A program made the position numbers and the translations under genes. A stretch of 64,000 nt of DNA from assembly GCF_000012985.1 (NCBI RefSeq), contig NC_007645.1:6102001-6166000 (forward strand), written 5' to 3'. Below are positions 11,559 to 21,221 of this stretch, one piece after another; the stretch's first letter is position 1, and each line of letters begins with the position of its first letter. This DNA is from Hahella chejuensis KCTC 2396. GTDB taxonomy: Bacteria; Pseudomonadota; Gammaproteobacteria; Pseudomonadales; Oleiphilaceae. A model generated the notes under the pieces. The model saw nothing but the letters and a program-made list of their open reading frames with translations. It did not search any database and was not told the DNA's origin.

Positions 11559-11777
11559 TTAGCTGGAACGACCCATGCGACCGCCGAAACGCTTTTTAAA
11601 GCGATCAATACGTCCGCCAGTATCCAGAACCTTCTGCTTACCAGTATAGAAAGGGTGGCAGCTGGAGCATACGTCGATGTGAATATTTTCACACAGAGTA
11701 GACTTGGTCTTGATAATATTACCGCAACTGCAGGTTGCAGTAATTTCTTTATATTCCGGGTGAATACCTTGCTTCAT
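11559..11777 (-). CDS. rpmE: 50S ribosomal protein L31, zinc-binding type
   Basis: Component of the large ribosomal subunit. Starting at 11777 gives [20 protein letters not shown] and 72 residues, the family length; GCGAGGT about ten bases upstream serves as ribosome site. The frame is open further upstream to 11918, but those residues are not L31-like. Cysteines 16, 18, 37 and 40 form the zinc site, so this is the zinc-containing (C+) form, not the zinc-free paralogue made under zinc starvation. Divergent from priA, as in Pseudomonas. Confidence 0.96.
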   Translation of the reverse strand: MKQGIHPEYKEITATCSCGNIIKTKSTLCENIHIDVCSSCHPFYTGKQKVLDTGGRIDRFKKRFGGRMGRSS

Positions 11778-11937
11778 AACCTTACCTCGCTTAAAACCTG
11801 CCGCTACCCGAACCCTGAACTTGTCGGGCACCGCAATGTTAGGCAAACTAGCGCACAACCAATTTGGCCTGTGGAAAAGACGCGTGATCATACCAGATTG
11901 TGAACAATTCACAAGCATTAGATTCCTTTAATCTGAA

Positions 11938-14178
11938 ATGTCAACCTCTTTCGTAGTAACCGTAGCGCTGCCAGTCCCTCTCCGCCGGCAATTTGACTAT
12001 CTTCCATCACATCCCACAGATCTCCGGGAAAACTACCCGCCAGGTTCGCGAGTGCAGGTTCCTTTTGGACGCAGGAGTCTGACCGGGGTCATCCTCGCTA
12101 TATCCGACGAGTCAGAGCTGCCAATATCCCGGCTCAAGCCCGTCGCAAAAGTACTTGATCGCGCACCGTTGATTCCGTCTGTCATTCTCCAGTTATGCCA
12201 GTGGGTCGCCGATTACTATCATGCTCCAATCGGGGAGGTGGTATTCGCCGCTCTCCCCCCGCCGCTGCGCACAGCAAACGCCGATACAGATATCATCAGT
12301 TCTCTACAGGAGACTTATTGGGGGGCTACCTCGTTGGGCCTCTCCGCCGGCAATGCAGAACACCTGATAAAAGGAGCCAAACAAAAGCAGTTGTGGGGCT
12401 TACTATTAAAAAGAAAGTCCATGCTGCAAGGCGATATTACAGGCCTGGGATACTCTCTAACCCAATTGCGCGCCCTTAGCGCAAAAGGGCTGATTCAGCC
12501 GCATTCTCATATCCCTGGTGGAGGAGGCGCCGCCCCCCAAATTATTGAGCCGCCGCAGCTCAACCAGGAACAACAGGAAGCCCTCAACAGGATCTCCTCT
12601 GAGCCAGATAGCTTCCGTACTATATTGTTGAACGGTGTCACCGGCAGCGGAAAAACGGAAGTCTATTTAGCCTGGATCGCACTCGCTCTCTCCCAGCGCC
12701 CTGATAGCCAGTTTCTTGCTCTTGCACCGGAAATATCCCTCACTCCCCAGTTGCGACAACGCTTCGCCTTACGCTTTGGCGACAAAGTGGCCGCCTACCA
12801 CAGCGCTCTCACTGACAAAGAACGCATGCGCGTGTGGATAAATATTCTTGAGGGGCGGACGCAGATAGTCATTGGGACTCGCTCTGCGGTGTTTCTACCG
12901 TTCAATGATCTGGCAGGGATTATTGTGGACGAGGAGCACGACAGCTCATTCAAACAGCAGGATGGCGCCCGTTATAACGCGAGAGACCTTGCCATACTGC
13001 GCGCCAAAGAGCACAGCTGCCCTATCGTACTGGGCTCCGCCACCCCTTCACTGGAGTCACTCATGAACGCCCGCGGGGGACGCTATGAATCTGTTCTATT
13101 GCGACAACGAGCTGTCAACGCCGACACGCCCAGCATTAGACTGCTGGATATCAAAAGCCGTCCTCTGCATGGCGGCATATCCCCTCCTTTATTAGAGGAG
13201 ATAAAACAGCACTTGACGGAGCAACGCCAGGTCATGCTTTTCATCAATCGCAGAGGATTCTCCCCTACATTGATGTGTGTCGAGTGTGGGTGGCTGGCCG
13301 AATGCCAGCATTGCGACGCCCGTTTGACTTATCACATGAAAGCGGCCCTACTCCGCTGTCATCATTGCGATAGCACATACTCACTCCCAACATGCTGCCC
13401 AAAGTGCAAACAAGACTCTCTCAAAGCAGTCGGCGCCGGCACGGAGCGCACCGAGGAGTTCTTGGAAACGACATTTCCTGACACCCCCGTCATTCGCATC
13501 GACCGGGATACAACCCAAACCAAAGGCAGCCTTCAGGATAAGCTCCTTCAAATTCGCAGCAATGAACCCTGTATTATTGTCGGCACTCAAATGTTGGCGA
13601 AAGGGCACGACTTTCCCAACCTGGCGTTAGTCGGAATTATTAACGCCGACAGTGGATTATTCAGCAGCGACTTCAGAGCGGCGGAAAAAACGGCGCAGTT
13701 ATTACTGCAGGTGGCGGGTAGAGCGGGACGCTCCGCCGTGGAAGGCAAAGTCATCATTCAAACCCTATTCCCGAGCCACCCTTTACTCCAAGCCATCGCC
13801 GCCCAGGATTACAACGCTATTTGCGAGGAAGAGCTGCACATTCGCGAAGCAGGCAGGCTACCGCCCTTTACAAGTATGGCGCTGATTCGGGCGGAGGCCC
13901 CCCTGCTGGAGGCTGCGTTGGGCGGACTCTGGTCGCTAAAAGAATCTCTTCTGGAACTTCTGAAGTTTAATGACGGTTTGCAAATAGAGGTTCACGGCCC
14001 CTTCCCTAGCGTGATGCAGCGAAAACAGAACCGTTTCCACGCAATCCTGTGGCTATTCGCTCCTCAAAAAGCAGAGTTGCGACAGTTTCTGAAGCATTGG
14101 CTACGATATAGTGAAGGGATAGCGACGCCATCCGGTTTTAGATGGCTGATTGACGTCGATCCGTTGGAAACGCTATAG
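11938..14178 (+). CDS. priA: Primosomal replication restart helicase PriA
   Basis: 3'-5' DNA helicase that reloads the replisome at stalled forks. In order: N-terminal 3'-DNA-end binding domain (ALPVPLRRQFDYLP), helicase domain with Walker A GVTGSGKTEVY and DEEH box, a zinc region with eight cysteines (CVECGWLAECQHC ... CHHC ... CCPKC, about residues 442-490), then GAGTERTEEFLETTFP and the second helicase lobe with QVAGRAGR. 746 residues, family length. No strong ribosome site precedes the ATG at 11938, but the first residues match the family. Confidence 0.96.
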   Translation: MSTSFVVTVALPVPLRRQFDYLPSHPTDLRENYPPGSRVQVPFGRRSLTGVILAISDESELPISRLKPVAKVLDRAPLIPSVILQLCQWVADYYHAPIGEVVFAALPPPLRTANADTDIISSLQETYWGATSLGLSAGNAEHLIKGAKQKQLWGLLLKRKSMLQGDITGLGYSLTQLRALSAKGLIQPHSHIPGGGGAAPQIIEPPQLNQEQQEALNRISSEPDSFRTILLNGVTGSGKTEVYLAWIALALSQRPDSQFLALAPEISLTPQLRQRFALRFGDKVAAYHSALTDKERMRVWINILEGRTQIVIGTRSAVFLPFNDLAGIIVDEEHDSSFKQQDGARYNARDLAILRAKEHSCPIVLGSATPSLESLMNARGGRYESVLLRQRAVNADTPSIRLLDIKSRPLHGGISPPLLEEIKQHLTEQRQVMLFINRRGFSPTLMCVECGWLAECQHCDARLTYHMKAALLRCHHCDSTYSLPTCCPKCKQDSLKAVGAGTERTEEFLETTFPDTPVIRIDRDTTQTKGSLQDKLLQIRSNEPCIIVGTQMLAKGHDFPNLALVGIINADSGLFSSDFRAAEKTAQLLLQVAGRAGRSAVEGKVIIQTLFPSHPLLQAIAAQDYNAICEEELHIREAGRLPPFTSMALIRAEAPLLEAALGGLWSLKESLLELLKFNDGLQIEVHGPFPSVMQRKQNRFHAILWLFAPQKAELRQFLKHWLRYSEGIATPSGFRWLIDVDPLETL

Positions 14179-14333
14179 CGTGCGGTTGCGAGTTGATTCT
14201 GCGACATGGATAATGGCGGGCTTGACGAAGGTTGCGCCGAGAGAGCGGCTATCTCAGGATTATGCGCCGGAAAGCAAAACCTGCCTTCGTCGGACCTGCC
14301 ACTGTAATAACAGACTGACTGATCTTTAGGTAA
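14179..14333. other. priA-SPOR intergenic space where argS lies in pseudomonads
   Basis: 155 bases with no reading frame worth calling. In Pseudomonas argS commonly sits here between priA and the SPOR gene; nothing in this gap looks like a remnant of it. A loose inverted repeat (GACGAAGG near 14225 and CCTTCGTC near 14283) is present. Part of the gap must carry the promoter or leader of the next gene. Confidence 0.4.
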
Positions 14334-14891
14334 ATGAGTAAAAAAGCCGCTACAAAGCAACCTGAAAAGAAAATTTCACCTTGGGTCTGGTTTATCAACC
14401 TGGGTTTGGCCGCCGCCTTTCTCTATTTTCTGTTTTACTTGAACTCTGTGCCTGCAACCAAGTTAAACACAGGAATTCCTTCCTCCGCGACAGCGCAGAC
14501 ATCCAAACCCAACTCTTCCGCCAATGTCGCCAAGACAGCAACCAAAGAGTCGGACGAACCACGTTTCAAGTTCTACGACATGCTTCCGGAGACGGAAGTC
14601 GTGGCCCCCAAAGTGGAAGCCTATACGCCCAAAAAATCCAACGAGGCAATTATCTATATGCTGCAAACAGGCTCTTTCAGAGAGTTTGACGATGCGGAAA
14701 AACAGCGCGCCACCATTGGGTTTCAGGGCTTAAAAGCCCAAGTGGAAGAAGTTAAGCTTTCCAGTGAAAATGTTTGGTATAGAGTACAAGTCGGCCCATT
14801 TTCGTCACGATCAAAAATGAACAGCGCCATGGACCGCTTGGTCGCCATCAACATTCAACCCCTGGTGAAGAAACAAAAGCGGGAGAATTAA
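14334..14891 (+). CDS. SPOR-domain membrane protein (FtsN-like)
   Basis: A bitopic inner-membrane protein: short basic cytoplasmic tail, one membrane helix (about 16-35), a low-complexity Ser/Thr/Ala-rich periplasmic linker, and a C-terminal SPOR domain (about 102-180: YMLQTGSFREFDDAEKQRA ... VWYRVQVGPFSSRSKMNSA). SPOR domains bind denuded glycan strands at division septa, so a division-related role like FtsN is likely. 185 residues is shorter than E. coli FtsN. Its place upstream of hslVU matches pseudomonads. Confidence 0.85.
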   Translation: MSKKAATKQPEKKISPWVWFINLGLAAAFLYFLFYLNSVPATKLNTGIPSSATAQTSKPNSSANVAKTATKESDEPRFKFYDMLPETEVVAPKVEAYTPKKSNEAIIYMLQTGSFREFDDAEKQRATIGFQGLKAQVEEVKLSSENVWYRVQVGPFSSRSKMNSAMDRLVAINIQPLVKKQKREN

Positions 14892-14975
14892 TCCCGCGTC
14901 CCGCCATACTGCGCCGGGCCGTTCCGGCAATAGATATTCCATCTTGGCTACGACTATTTTCTACCCGCCCGCTTC

Positions 14976-15003
14976 CTTGAAATAGCCGCCATCGGCTCCA
15001 TAT
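14976..15003 (+). promoter_or_regulatory. Candidate sigma-32 (heat-shock) promoter for hslVU
   Basis: CTTGAAA at 14976-14982, a 13-base spacer, then CTCCATAT at 14996-15003. This fits the sigma-32 consensus (CTTGAAA, 11-15 bases, CCCCATnT) with one mismatch. It lies 43 bases before the hslV ATG, and hslVU is a heat-shock operon in E. coli. The call is a motif match plus context. Confidence 0.6.
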
Positions 15004-15045
15004 ACCTTTCCTTACGGTTATTCATTCAATCGCCTGGAGAAAGGC

Positions 15046-15591
15046 ATGACCACCATTGTTTCAGTCCGTAGAGACGGTAAGGTCGCCATGGGCGGCGACG
15101 GCCAGGTATCCCTGGGCAATACAGTTATGAAGGGGAACGCCCGCAAAGTGCGCCGCCTCTACCACAATAAAGTAATCGCCGGTTTCGCTGGCGGCACAGC
15201 TGACGCATTTACATTGTTTGAGCGTTTTGAAGCCCAGTTGGAAAAACATCAGGGCAATCTCGTCAGAGCCGCCGTTGAACTCGCCAAAGACTGGCGAACC
15301 GATCGCGCCTTGCGCCGCCTGGAAGCCCTATTGGCGGTCGCCGACAATAAAGCTTCATTGATCATCACCGGCAACGGCGACGTCATAGAACCAGAGAATA
15401 GCTTGATAGCCATTGGTTCCGGCGGCCCCTATGCTCAAGCTGCGGCGCGCGCGCTACTTGAAAATACAGAGCTTGAAGCGTCCGATATCGTTAAGAAGAG
15501 CCTGGTAATAGCGGGGGACATCTGCGTTTTCACCAACCAGAACCTGACGCTGGAAGAAATTGACGGGACTCAGACTCCCTCCACTGTGTAA
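15046..15591 (+). CDS. hslV: ATP-dependent protease peptidase subunit HslV
   Basis: Proteasome-beta-like peptidase that forms a double hexamer and degrades proteins unfolded by HslU. After removal of Met1, Thr2 of [20 protein letters not shown] is the catalytic N-terminal threonine; [15 protein letters not shown] and [17 protein letters not shown] are family signatures. 181 residues, normal. It is 15 bases upstream of hslU, with an AGGAG-like site before its ATG (GGAGAAAGGC). Confidence 0.97.
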   Translation: MTTIVSVRRDGKVAMGGDGQVSLGNTVMKGNARKVRRLYHNKVIAGFAGGTADAFTLFERFEAQLEKHQGNLVRAAVELAKDWRTDRALRRLEALLAVADNKASLIITGNGDVIEPENSLIAIGSGGPYAQAAARALLENTELEASDIVKKSLVIAGDICVFTNQNLTLEEIDGTQTPSTV

Positions 15592-15606
15592 GAGAAGGTT
15601 TAAACA

Positions 15607-16935
15607 ATGTCGTCCATGACTCCCCGTGAAATAGTTCAGGAGCTAGACAAGCACATCATAGGGCAAGACTCCGCCAAGCGCGCGGTCGCAATCGCACTGC
15701 GCAATCGCTGGCGTCGCATGCAGATCGATGAAGGTCTGCGTGAAGAAGTCACTCCCAAAAATATTCTGATGATCGGCCCTACCGGTGTAGGGAAGACTGA
15801 AATCGCCCGGCGTCTGGCCAAACTGGCTGATGCGCCATTTATAAAAGTAGAAGCTACCAAGTTTACAGAAGTGGGCTATGTCGGCCGCGACGTAGAGTCC
15901 ATCATTCGCGATTTGGCGGATATGGCCATCAAGCTTCTACGCGAGAAAGAAATGACGAAAGTGGAGAACCGCGCACTGGACGCCGCCGAAGAGCGTATTC
16001 TGGACGCCCTGCTTCCTCCTGCACGCTCATTCAACAGCGATGCGCCAGTAGAGAAAGAGTCCGCCGCCCGCCAGGTGTTTCGCAAGAAACTGCGCGAAGG
16101 CACGCTGGATGACAAGGAAATAGACATTGAGATCAAGGCCACCCCAGTCGGCGTAGAAATCATGGCGCCTCCTGGTATGGAGGAAATGACCAGCCAGCTG
16201 CAAAGCATGTTCTCCAATATGAGCGGCGACCGTAAGCGCACCAAGCGTATGAAAGTGGCGGAAGCCATGAAAAAGGTCAAGGATGAAGAAGCCGCCAAGC
16301 TGGTCAACGAGGAGGAAATCAAGCAACGCGCCCTGCGTGCAGTGGAAGAGAACGGGATTGTATTCATTGATGAAATCGATAAAGTCGCCAAGCGTTCGGA
16401 AACCAGCTCCGCAGACGTATCTCGAGAAGGCGTACAGAGAGACCTGTTGCCGCTGATCGAAGGCTGCACCGTCAGCACTAAATTCGGCATGCTGAAAACG
16501 GACCACATCCTTTTCATCGCCTCAGGCGCATTCCATCTCGCCAAACCTTCCGATCTGATTCCAGAGCTTCAGGGACGCCTGCCAATTCGGGTGGAACTGG
16601 ATGCACTGTCGCCCAGCGACTTCCAGCGCATTTTGACCGAGCCGAATGCCTCACTGACTGAACAGTACGTCGCCCTGATGAAAACCGAAGGCGTAGATAT
16701 CAGCTTCAGTGAAGGAGCCATTCAGCGCATTGCTGAAATCGCATGGAAAGTTAATGAGAAGACTGAGAATATCGGCGCCAGAAGGCTGCATACCGTCATG
16801 GAAAAGCTGCTTGAAGAAGTTTCCTTCGCGGCGGGCGATAAGATCAGAGATAGCTTTGAGGTCACTGCTGAATATGTCGACAAATGCCTGGGCGAGCTAT
16901 CGGAAGACGAAGACCTCAGTCGCTATATTCTCTAG
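15607..16935 (+). CDS. hslU: HslU ATPase/unfoldase
   Basis: AAA+ hexameric unfoldase that feeds substrates to HslV. It begins [20 protein letters not shown]; Walker A is [14 protein letters not shown], the pore loop GYVGRDVES, Walker [14 protein letters not shown], and the C-terminal tail (EDLSRYIL) is the peptide that docks into HslV. The inserted I domain (about 110-245) is present. 442 residues. Two-gene operon with hslV. Confidence 0.97.
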   Translation: MSSMTPREIVQELDKHIIGQDSAKRAVAIALRNRWRRMQIDEGLREEVTPKNILMIGPTGVGKTEIARRLAKLADAPFIKVEATKFTEVGYVGRDVESIIRDLADMAIKLLREKEMTKVENRALDAAEERILDALLPPARSFNSDAPVEKESAARQVFRKKLREGTLDDKEIDIEIKATPVGVEIMAPPGMEEMTSQLQSMFSNMSGDRKRTKRMKVAEAMKKVKDEEAAKLVNEEEIKQRALRAVEENGIVFIDEIDKVAKRSETSSADVSREGVQRDLLPLIEGCTVSTKFGMLKTDHILFIASGAFHLAKPSDLIPELQGRLPIRVELDALSPSDFQRILTEPNASLTEQYVALMKTEGVDISFSEGAIQRIAEIAWKVNEKTENIGARRLHTVMEKLLEEVSFAAGDKIRDSFEVTAEYVDKCLGELSEDEDLSRYIL

Positions 16936-16958
16936 TATCTCCATAGGAAACATCATTT

Positions 16959-17324
16959 ATGTCTGCACCCCAGGCCCCTATTCCACGACAAATTCAACTC
17001 CACCAACAATCGGCGACGCTTGAGTTAAGCTATACCGAAACAGAGACTTATGTGTTGGAAGCGGAGTTTTTGCGTGTGCTCTCGCCTTCTGCGGAAGTGC
17101 GAGGGCATGGGGGCAAGGGGGCTGTGCTACAAACGGGCAAGCGCCTAGTACGCATAGACGGCGTAGAGGCCGCAGGTAATTACGCGTTAAAGCTGACATT
17201 TAGCGACGGCCATGACAGCGGCATTTACTCTTGGTCGTATCTATACGATCTGTGTCAAAACAAGGAGCGCTACTGGTCGGATTATCTTGCGCAACTAGAA
17301 GCCGCCGGCGACTCCAGGGACTAA
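16959..17324 (+). CDS. DUF971 / gamma-butyrobetaine hydroxylase-like N-terminal domain protein
   Basis: A 121-residue stand-alone DUF971 domain (LELSYTETETYVLEAEFLRVLSPSAEVRGHG and DGHDSGIYSWSYLYDLCQNK). The fold is the N-terminal zinc-binding-type domain of gamma-butyrobetaine hydroxylases, also found in ApbC/Mrp-like iron-sulfur proteins; the function of free copies is not settled. It follows hslU by 23 bases, the same position as in pseudomonads, and is probably co-transcribed. Confidence 0.85.
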   Translation: MSAPQAPIPRQIQLHQQSATLELSYTETETYVLEAEFLRVLSPSAEVRGHGGKGAVLQTGKRLVRIDGVEAAGNYALKLTFSDGHDSGIYSWSYLYDLCQNKERYWSDYLAQLEAAGDSRD

Positions 17325-17354
17325 CGCCGGCGCCGCCCTTTCGAAAAGAAAAAA

Positions 17355-17402
17355 CCCTTCGTCCAAATGGGGTTTGATAGGAGGGGGAAATCGGACGAAG
17401 GG
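17355..17402. repeat. Inverted repeat between convergent genes (terminator-like)
   Basis: Perfect 10-base arms CCCTTCGTCC (17355-17364) and GGACGAAGGG (17393-17402) are separated by 28 bases and flanked by A-runs on both sides. It sits between two convergent stops (17324 and 17410). The long loop is unusual for an intrinsic terminator. It may be a weak bidirectional terminator or a protein-binding site. Confidence 0.55.
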
Positions 17403-17409
17403 TAAAACC

Positions 17410-18666
17410 TCAAATTATGTTCTTAGCGCTCTGCAATAAATCCGCCACACCTTCCAGGCTATTGCCGATCCGGCTTAAATAGCTGACATTACTGCGCTTT
17501 TCATTCGCCACATAGACCGGCAGCATTTCACCATAAAGACTCGTACTGATAGTCCTCTGTTCGTCTTCAAGAATATCTCTGCGGATGGTGACGCCGTATG
17601 GCGCAAACTGCTCTGACAATGCGTCATATCTGTGCAACAAGTCCTGCCTGGTCATCTGGTATGCGTGCTCGCAGACGATACGGCGCGACTGGAAACTGAA
17701 AACGTTGGAGAAAAACAGTTTAGCGTCATAACGGGCCGGCTCAAACAGCACAATATCCGCATCAGGGTATTCGCTTTCATACATGGCCATTCCTGCGCGC
17801 ATACGGGAATAAACCATGGTTCTGTATGTCTGTGACCAGATATTCGGCATCCCTTTGTTGAGTAATGCGCCCTGCGCCATGGTTCCCGCTTCCACCGCCT
17901 GTTGCACATCTATTGGCACGACCGGGTTTATCGCCACTACCAGGTCTGCGCCGTCTTCCAATGCCACTGAAGCATGCATCCCTTTCCGCAATATACCGTC
18001 GACATAGTGACGACCGTCAATTTCCACAGGCGTATAAATGCCAGGGGCGGCGACACTGGCTTGCACCGCCTTGGAGATAGGAACGTGATCATAGCCAGGC
18101 GAGCCAAAGCGAACAGCGTCGCTGCTTTCAAGGTCCGCTGCGATCAAATACAAGCGACGACTGAGTTTTCTAAAGTCATTGGTTCGTCCCAACAGGCTGT
18201 AGGAACGTTCTAGATATTCATGCAAGCCTTCGTTTTCAAACAAACCGGAGGGGGCCGCCTGCGCGAGAATCGTCATGGCTTCCAGTAGGCTTTGATCGCG
18301 CGGATTTTCGATAAATTTGGCGCATGCCTCCATCACCAGCCCAGGAATGGAAACGGCCCGACGGAGATATTCGCGTAAGGCGGGTCGGTAAAATACGCCC
18401 GGGTGAAAAGGGTGTACGTCCGCTTCGTTTTTGACAAATATCCGGCACATCTGCGCCGTGGTCATCTGATTGGCCAAATTCGCCGCGACGAATGCCCCCG
18501 CGCTAACGCCGACGTAGACGTACAGGTCGTTGAAGTCCAGTCCATCTAATGCCTCGTCCAGAGCCCGCAAAGCGCCAATTTCATAGATGCCGCCCAGCGC
18601 GCCCCCGCCTCCCAATACCAGCCCGATTTTTGGGCCGGCCTTATTTTTCTCAGGGATTGCCGCCAT
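17410..18666 (-). CDS. Patatin-like phospholipase
   Basis: A patatin/RssA-type serine hydrolase. The oxyanion loop GGGGALGG (residues 19-26) is followed by the nucleophile elbow GVSAG (S55), and the catalytic Asp of the dyad lies in YVDGILRKGMHAS. After the patatin core (to about 300) a C-terminal region of about 115 residues contains a helical stretch (ARYDAKLFFSNVFSFQSRR). No signal peptide, so it is probably cytoplasmic or peripheral. It stands alone, convergent with the DUF971 gene. Substrate cannot be deduced. Confidence 0.88.
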   Translation of the reverse strand: MAAIPEKNKAGPKIGLVLGGGGALGGIYEIGALRALDEALDGLDFNDLYVYVGVSAGAFVAANLANQMTTAQMCRIFVKNEADVHPFHPGVFYRPALREYLRRAVSIPGLVMEACAKFIENPRDQSLLEAMTILAQAAPSGLFENEGLHEYLERSYSLLGRTNDFRKLSRRLYLIAADLESSDAVRFGSPGYDHVPISKAVQASVAAPGIYTPVEIDGRHYVDGILRKGMHASVALEDGADLVVAINPVVPIDVQQAVEAGTMAQGALLNKGMPNIWSQTYRTMVYSRMRAGMAMYESEYPDADIVLFEPARYDAKLFFSNVFSFQSRRIVCEHAYQMTRQDLLHRYDALSEQFAPYGVTIRRDILEDEQRTISTSLYGEMLPVYVANEKRSNVSYLSRIGNSLEGVADLLQSAKNII

Positions 18667-18932
18667 TAGTTCTCCAACCTTTTAATTTCAGCTCGTGCTT
18701 GATAGTGCGCGTGATCACTGCGCAGATGGCTTTTCTTGTTATGTGATTTAATTCAAACGCTAGCAGACGGAATTAGAATATTCATACTAAATAAACGCCG
18801 TCTCGAAAAGCCCCACATGGCGATATAACGACGCATTTTCCTTTATTCTATCGACATTTTGACGCGTTTAACGCTCAAGCTCATTAAAGCGCCTTTCAGG
18901 GTGATGCGTCACTGAGACTTTGGTTTAGCTGA
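18667..18932. other. Intergenic region upstream of the patatin gene
   Basis: 266 bases between two leftward genes (ptsP ends at 18933). No reading frame or convincing terminator was seen. The AT-rich stretch at about 18720-18800 is the likely promoter area for the patatin gene. Confidence 0.3.
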
Positions 18933-21209
18933 TTAGTTTTGCCGCACCGGTCGCGTGAGATGCTCAAACCCGACTTCTTTCAAGGCAAACTCCAGCGTGC
19001 TCTTAATGACCTGAGGGCTATCCATAATTAATAATCTACGTAACAAGTCCTCCGCCCAGCGCAATGAGATCGAGCGCAGTACGGATTTTACTTTTGGTAG
19101 ATTCACCGCATTCATGGACAGCACGTCATATCCCATCGCCGTTAGCAAAATGGCGCCGCCGGGATCTCCCGCCAGCTCTCCGCATATGCTCGCCTGCTTC
19201 CCGACGGCATGAGCGTCGCAGGCAATCTTATAGAGCGCCTGCAATACAGAAGGATGGAAAGAGTGATATAACGATGCGACTCGGGGATTGTTGCGATCCA
19301 CCGCCAACATATACTGAGTCAGGTCATTGCTGCCTACGGAAATAAAGTCCACCCGTTCAGCAATTTCTTTGACCTGAAAAATTGCGCTGGGCACTTCAAT
19401 CATTACGCCCACTGGCGGCATCCGCACGTTGGCGCCTTCTTCTCGGACCTCGTGATAGACACGATAGATCAGATGCAACGCCTCTTCTATTTCCGAGATA
19501 TTGGAAATCATGGGAAGCATGATACGCAGATTATCCAGGCCTTCGCTGGCTTTCAGCATCGCCCGCACCTGCACCAGGAATATTTCCGGGTGATCCAGCG
19601 TCACGCGAATGCCGCGCCAGCCCAGAAAAGGATTCTCCTCGCTGATCGGGAAGTAACTCAACGCCTTATCTCCCCCAACATCCAGCGTGCGCATGGTGAC
19701 CATGCTGGGCGCAAAGGCTTCTAATTGCTCGCGATAGCAATCCCGCTGCTCCTGTTCGCTGGGAAAACGGTCGTTGATCATGAAGGGTACTTCCGTGCGA
19801 TACAGCCCAACCCCTTCTGCGCCGTGATTCAAGGAGCGCACGACATCCGTCATCAAGCCTGTATTGACCCACAATGTCATGTGATGGCCGTCTTTAGTGA
19901 CGCAAGGAAGATCGCGCAACTCTTCCAGGCCTTTCGATATTTGCTGCTCTTCCTCAACGATTGAGTTGTAGTAACTCAAGAGCTCAGGAGATGGATGGCT
20001 GTATATTTCGCCGTTGTAGCCATCAATGATGATATCTCTGTCATCCAGCTTATTGATGGGCATATCTATAACGCCCATCACACACGGCAAGCCCATTGCT
20101 CTGGCGAGAATCGCTACATGGGAATTGCCCGAACCTTGTACCGACACCAGACCGACCAGTTTCTCGCGCGGAGCCTCTCCCAGCATGGATGGCGTCAGTT
20201 CCTCACTCACCAGAATCGTGTTTTCCGGATACTCACGCTGTTCATCAATATGCTGCTTCTGCAGATAGGCCAGAACCCTTTGCCCCAGGTCTTTGATATC
20301 GACAGCCCGCTCCCGCAGGTAGGCGTCATTGATCGCCTCGAAGTGACGCACATATTCCTGCACGACGACCTTAAGACTGCCCTGAGCCCAGTTGCCTTCG
20401 CGGATGAAGTTTTTCACTTCGCCGCTCAGCGCATTGTCATCCAGCATTCCCAAATAAACGTCGAATAAGGCCTGCTCTTCCGGCCGCAACTGCGTCGACA
20501 GGCGTTCGCCCACCTCTTTAATATCCTGCCGCACCGCCGCAACTGCAGCGTCAAACAGCGCCATCTCCGCTTCTATATCCGTGCAGGGCTTTTCCGGCAC
20601 GGCTTTCAAGTCAGCATGAGGAAACTTGACGACGCATTTACCGATTGCGACGCCTGACGCGCCTGCAACGCCTTTAAAACAAATGTCCCGGGCTTTCTGT
20701 CCAGTAAAATTTAGCCCGGAGATAATTCCAGTCGCTTCCCCATGCGCGATAACCGCGGCGAGCTGGGCGGATATGGTAACCAGGAAGGCTTCTTCACTTT
20801 CATCAAACAGACGAGTGGCCTGCTGCTGAACAACCAACACGCCAAGTACTTTACGGTGATGAATAATAGGAACGCCGAGGAAGGATTTATACTTTTCTTC
20901 GCCGGTTTCAGGGAAATAACGATAACGGGGGTGGGCTGGCGCATTATGCAGGTTAAGAGGCTCTTCACGCACTCCTACTAACCCAACCAACCCCTCGGAG
21001 TGCCCCAGCTTAACCTTACCGATGGACTCAGGATTCAGCCCTTGAGTGGCCATCAAAATATAGTGATTGGTCTCTGGATCCAGTAAGTAGATGGAGCACA
21101 CCTCGGTATCCATAGACTCATGTACGCGTTTGACAATAAGCTCCAGCGCCTCCCCCAGATTCGGAGCGGCGTTGACTTCTTGTACAATACTACGCAATAC
21201 ACTCAGCAT
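18933..21209 (-). CDS. ptsP: PTS-Ntr enzyme I, phosphoenolpyruvate-protein phosphotransferase PtsP
   Basis: Enzyme I of the nitrogen-related phosphotransferase system; it passes phosphate from PEP to NPr (PtsO). The N-terminal GAF domain (about 1-165) senses small molecules (glutamine in E. coli). The phospho-histidine domain has GSGNSHVAILARAMGLPCVMG, and the PEP-binding barrel shows YRTEVPFM, LRTLDVGGDK, ENPFLGWRGIR and ISVGSNDLTQYM with the catalytic CGELAGDP. 758 residues, normal. It lies 12 bases after rppH, as in most gammaproteobacteria. Confidence 0.96.
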   Translation of the reverse strand: MLSVLRSIVQEVNAAPNLGEALELIVKRVHESMDTEVCSIYLLDPETNHYILMATQGLNPESIGKVKLGHSEGLVGLVGVREEPLNLHNAPAHPRYRYFPETGEEKYKSFLGVPIIHHRKVLGVLVVQQQATRLFDESEEAFLVTISAQLAAVIAHGEATGIISGLNFTGQKARDICFKGVAGASGVAIGKCVVKFPHADLKAVPEKPCTDIEAEMALFDAAVAAVRQDIKEVGERLSTQLRPEEQALFDVYLGMLDDNALSGEVKNFIREGNWAQGSLKVVVQEYVRHFEAINDAYLRERAVDIKDLGQRVLAYLQKQHIDEQREYPENTILVSEELTPSMLGEAPREKLVGLVSVQGSGNSHVAILARAMGLPCVMGVIDMPINKLDDRDIIIDGYNGEIYSHPSPELLSYYNSIVEEEQQISKGLEELRDLPCVTKDGHHMTLWVNTGLMTDVVRSLNHGAEGVGLYRTEVPFMINDRFPSEQEQRDCYREQLEAFAPSMVTMRTLDVGGDKALSYFPISEENPFLGWRGIRVTLDHPEIFLVQVRAMLKASEGLDNLRIMLPMISNISEIEEALHLIYRVYHEVREEGANVRMPPVGVMIEVPSAIFQVKEIAERVDFISVGSNDLTQYMLAVDRNNPRVASLYHSFHPSVLQALYKIACDAHAVGKQASICGELAGDPGGAILLTAMGYDVLSMNAVNLPKVKSVLRSISLRWAEDLLRRLLIMDSPQVIKSTLEFALKEVGFEHLTRPVRQN

Positions 21210-21221
21210 AGGCGGAACGCT

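Noticed and set aside
15876-16544. 222-residue minus-strand frame opposite hslU
   Set aside because: Ser/Arg-rich shadow of a well-conserved gene; no domain or ribosome site.
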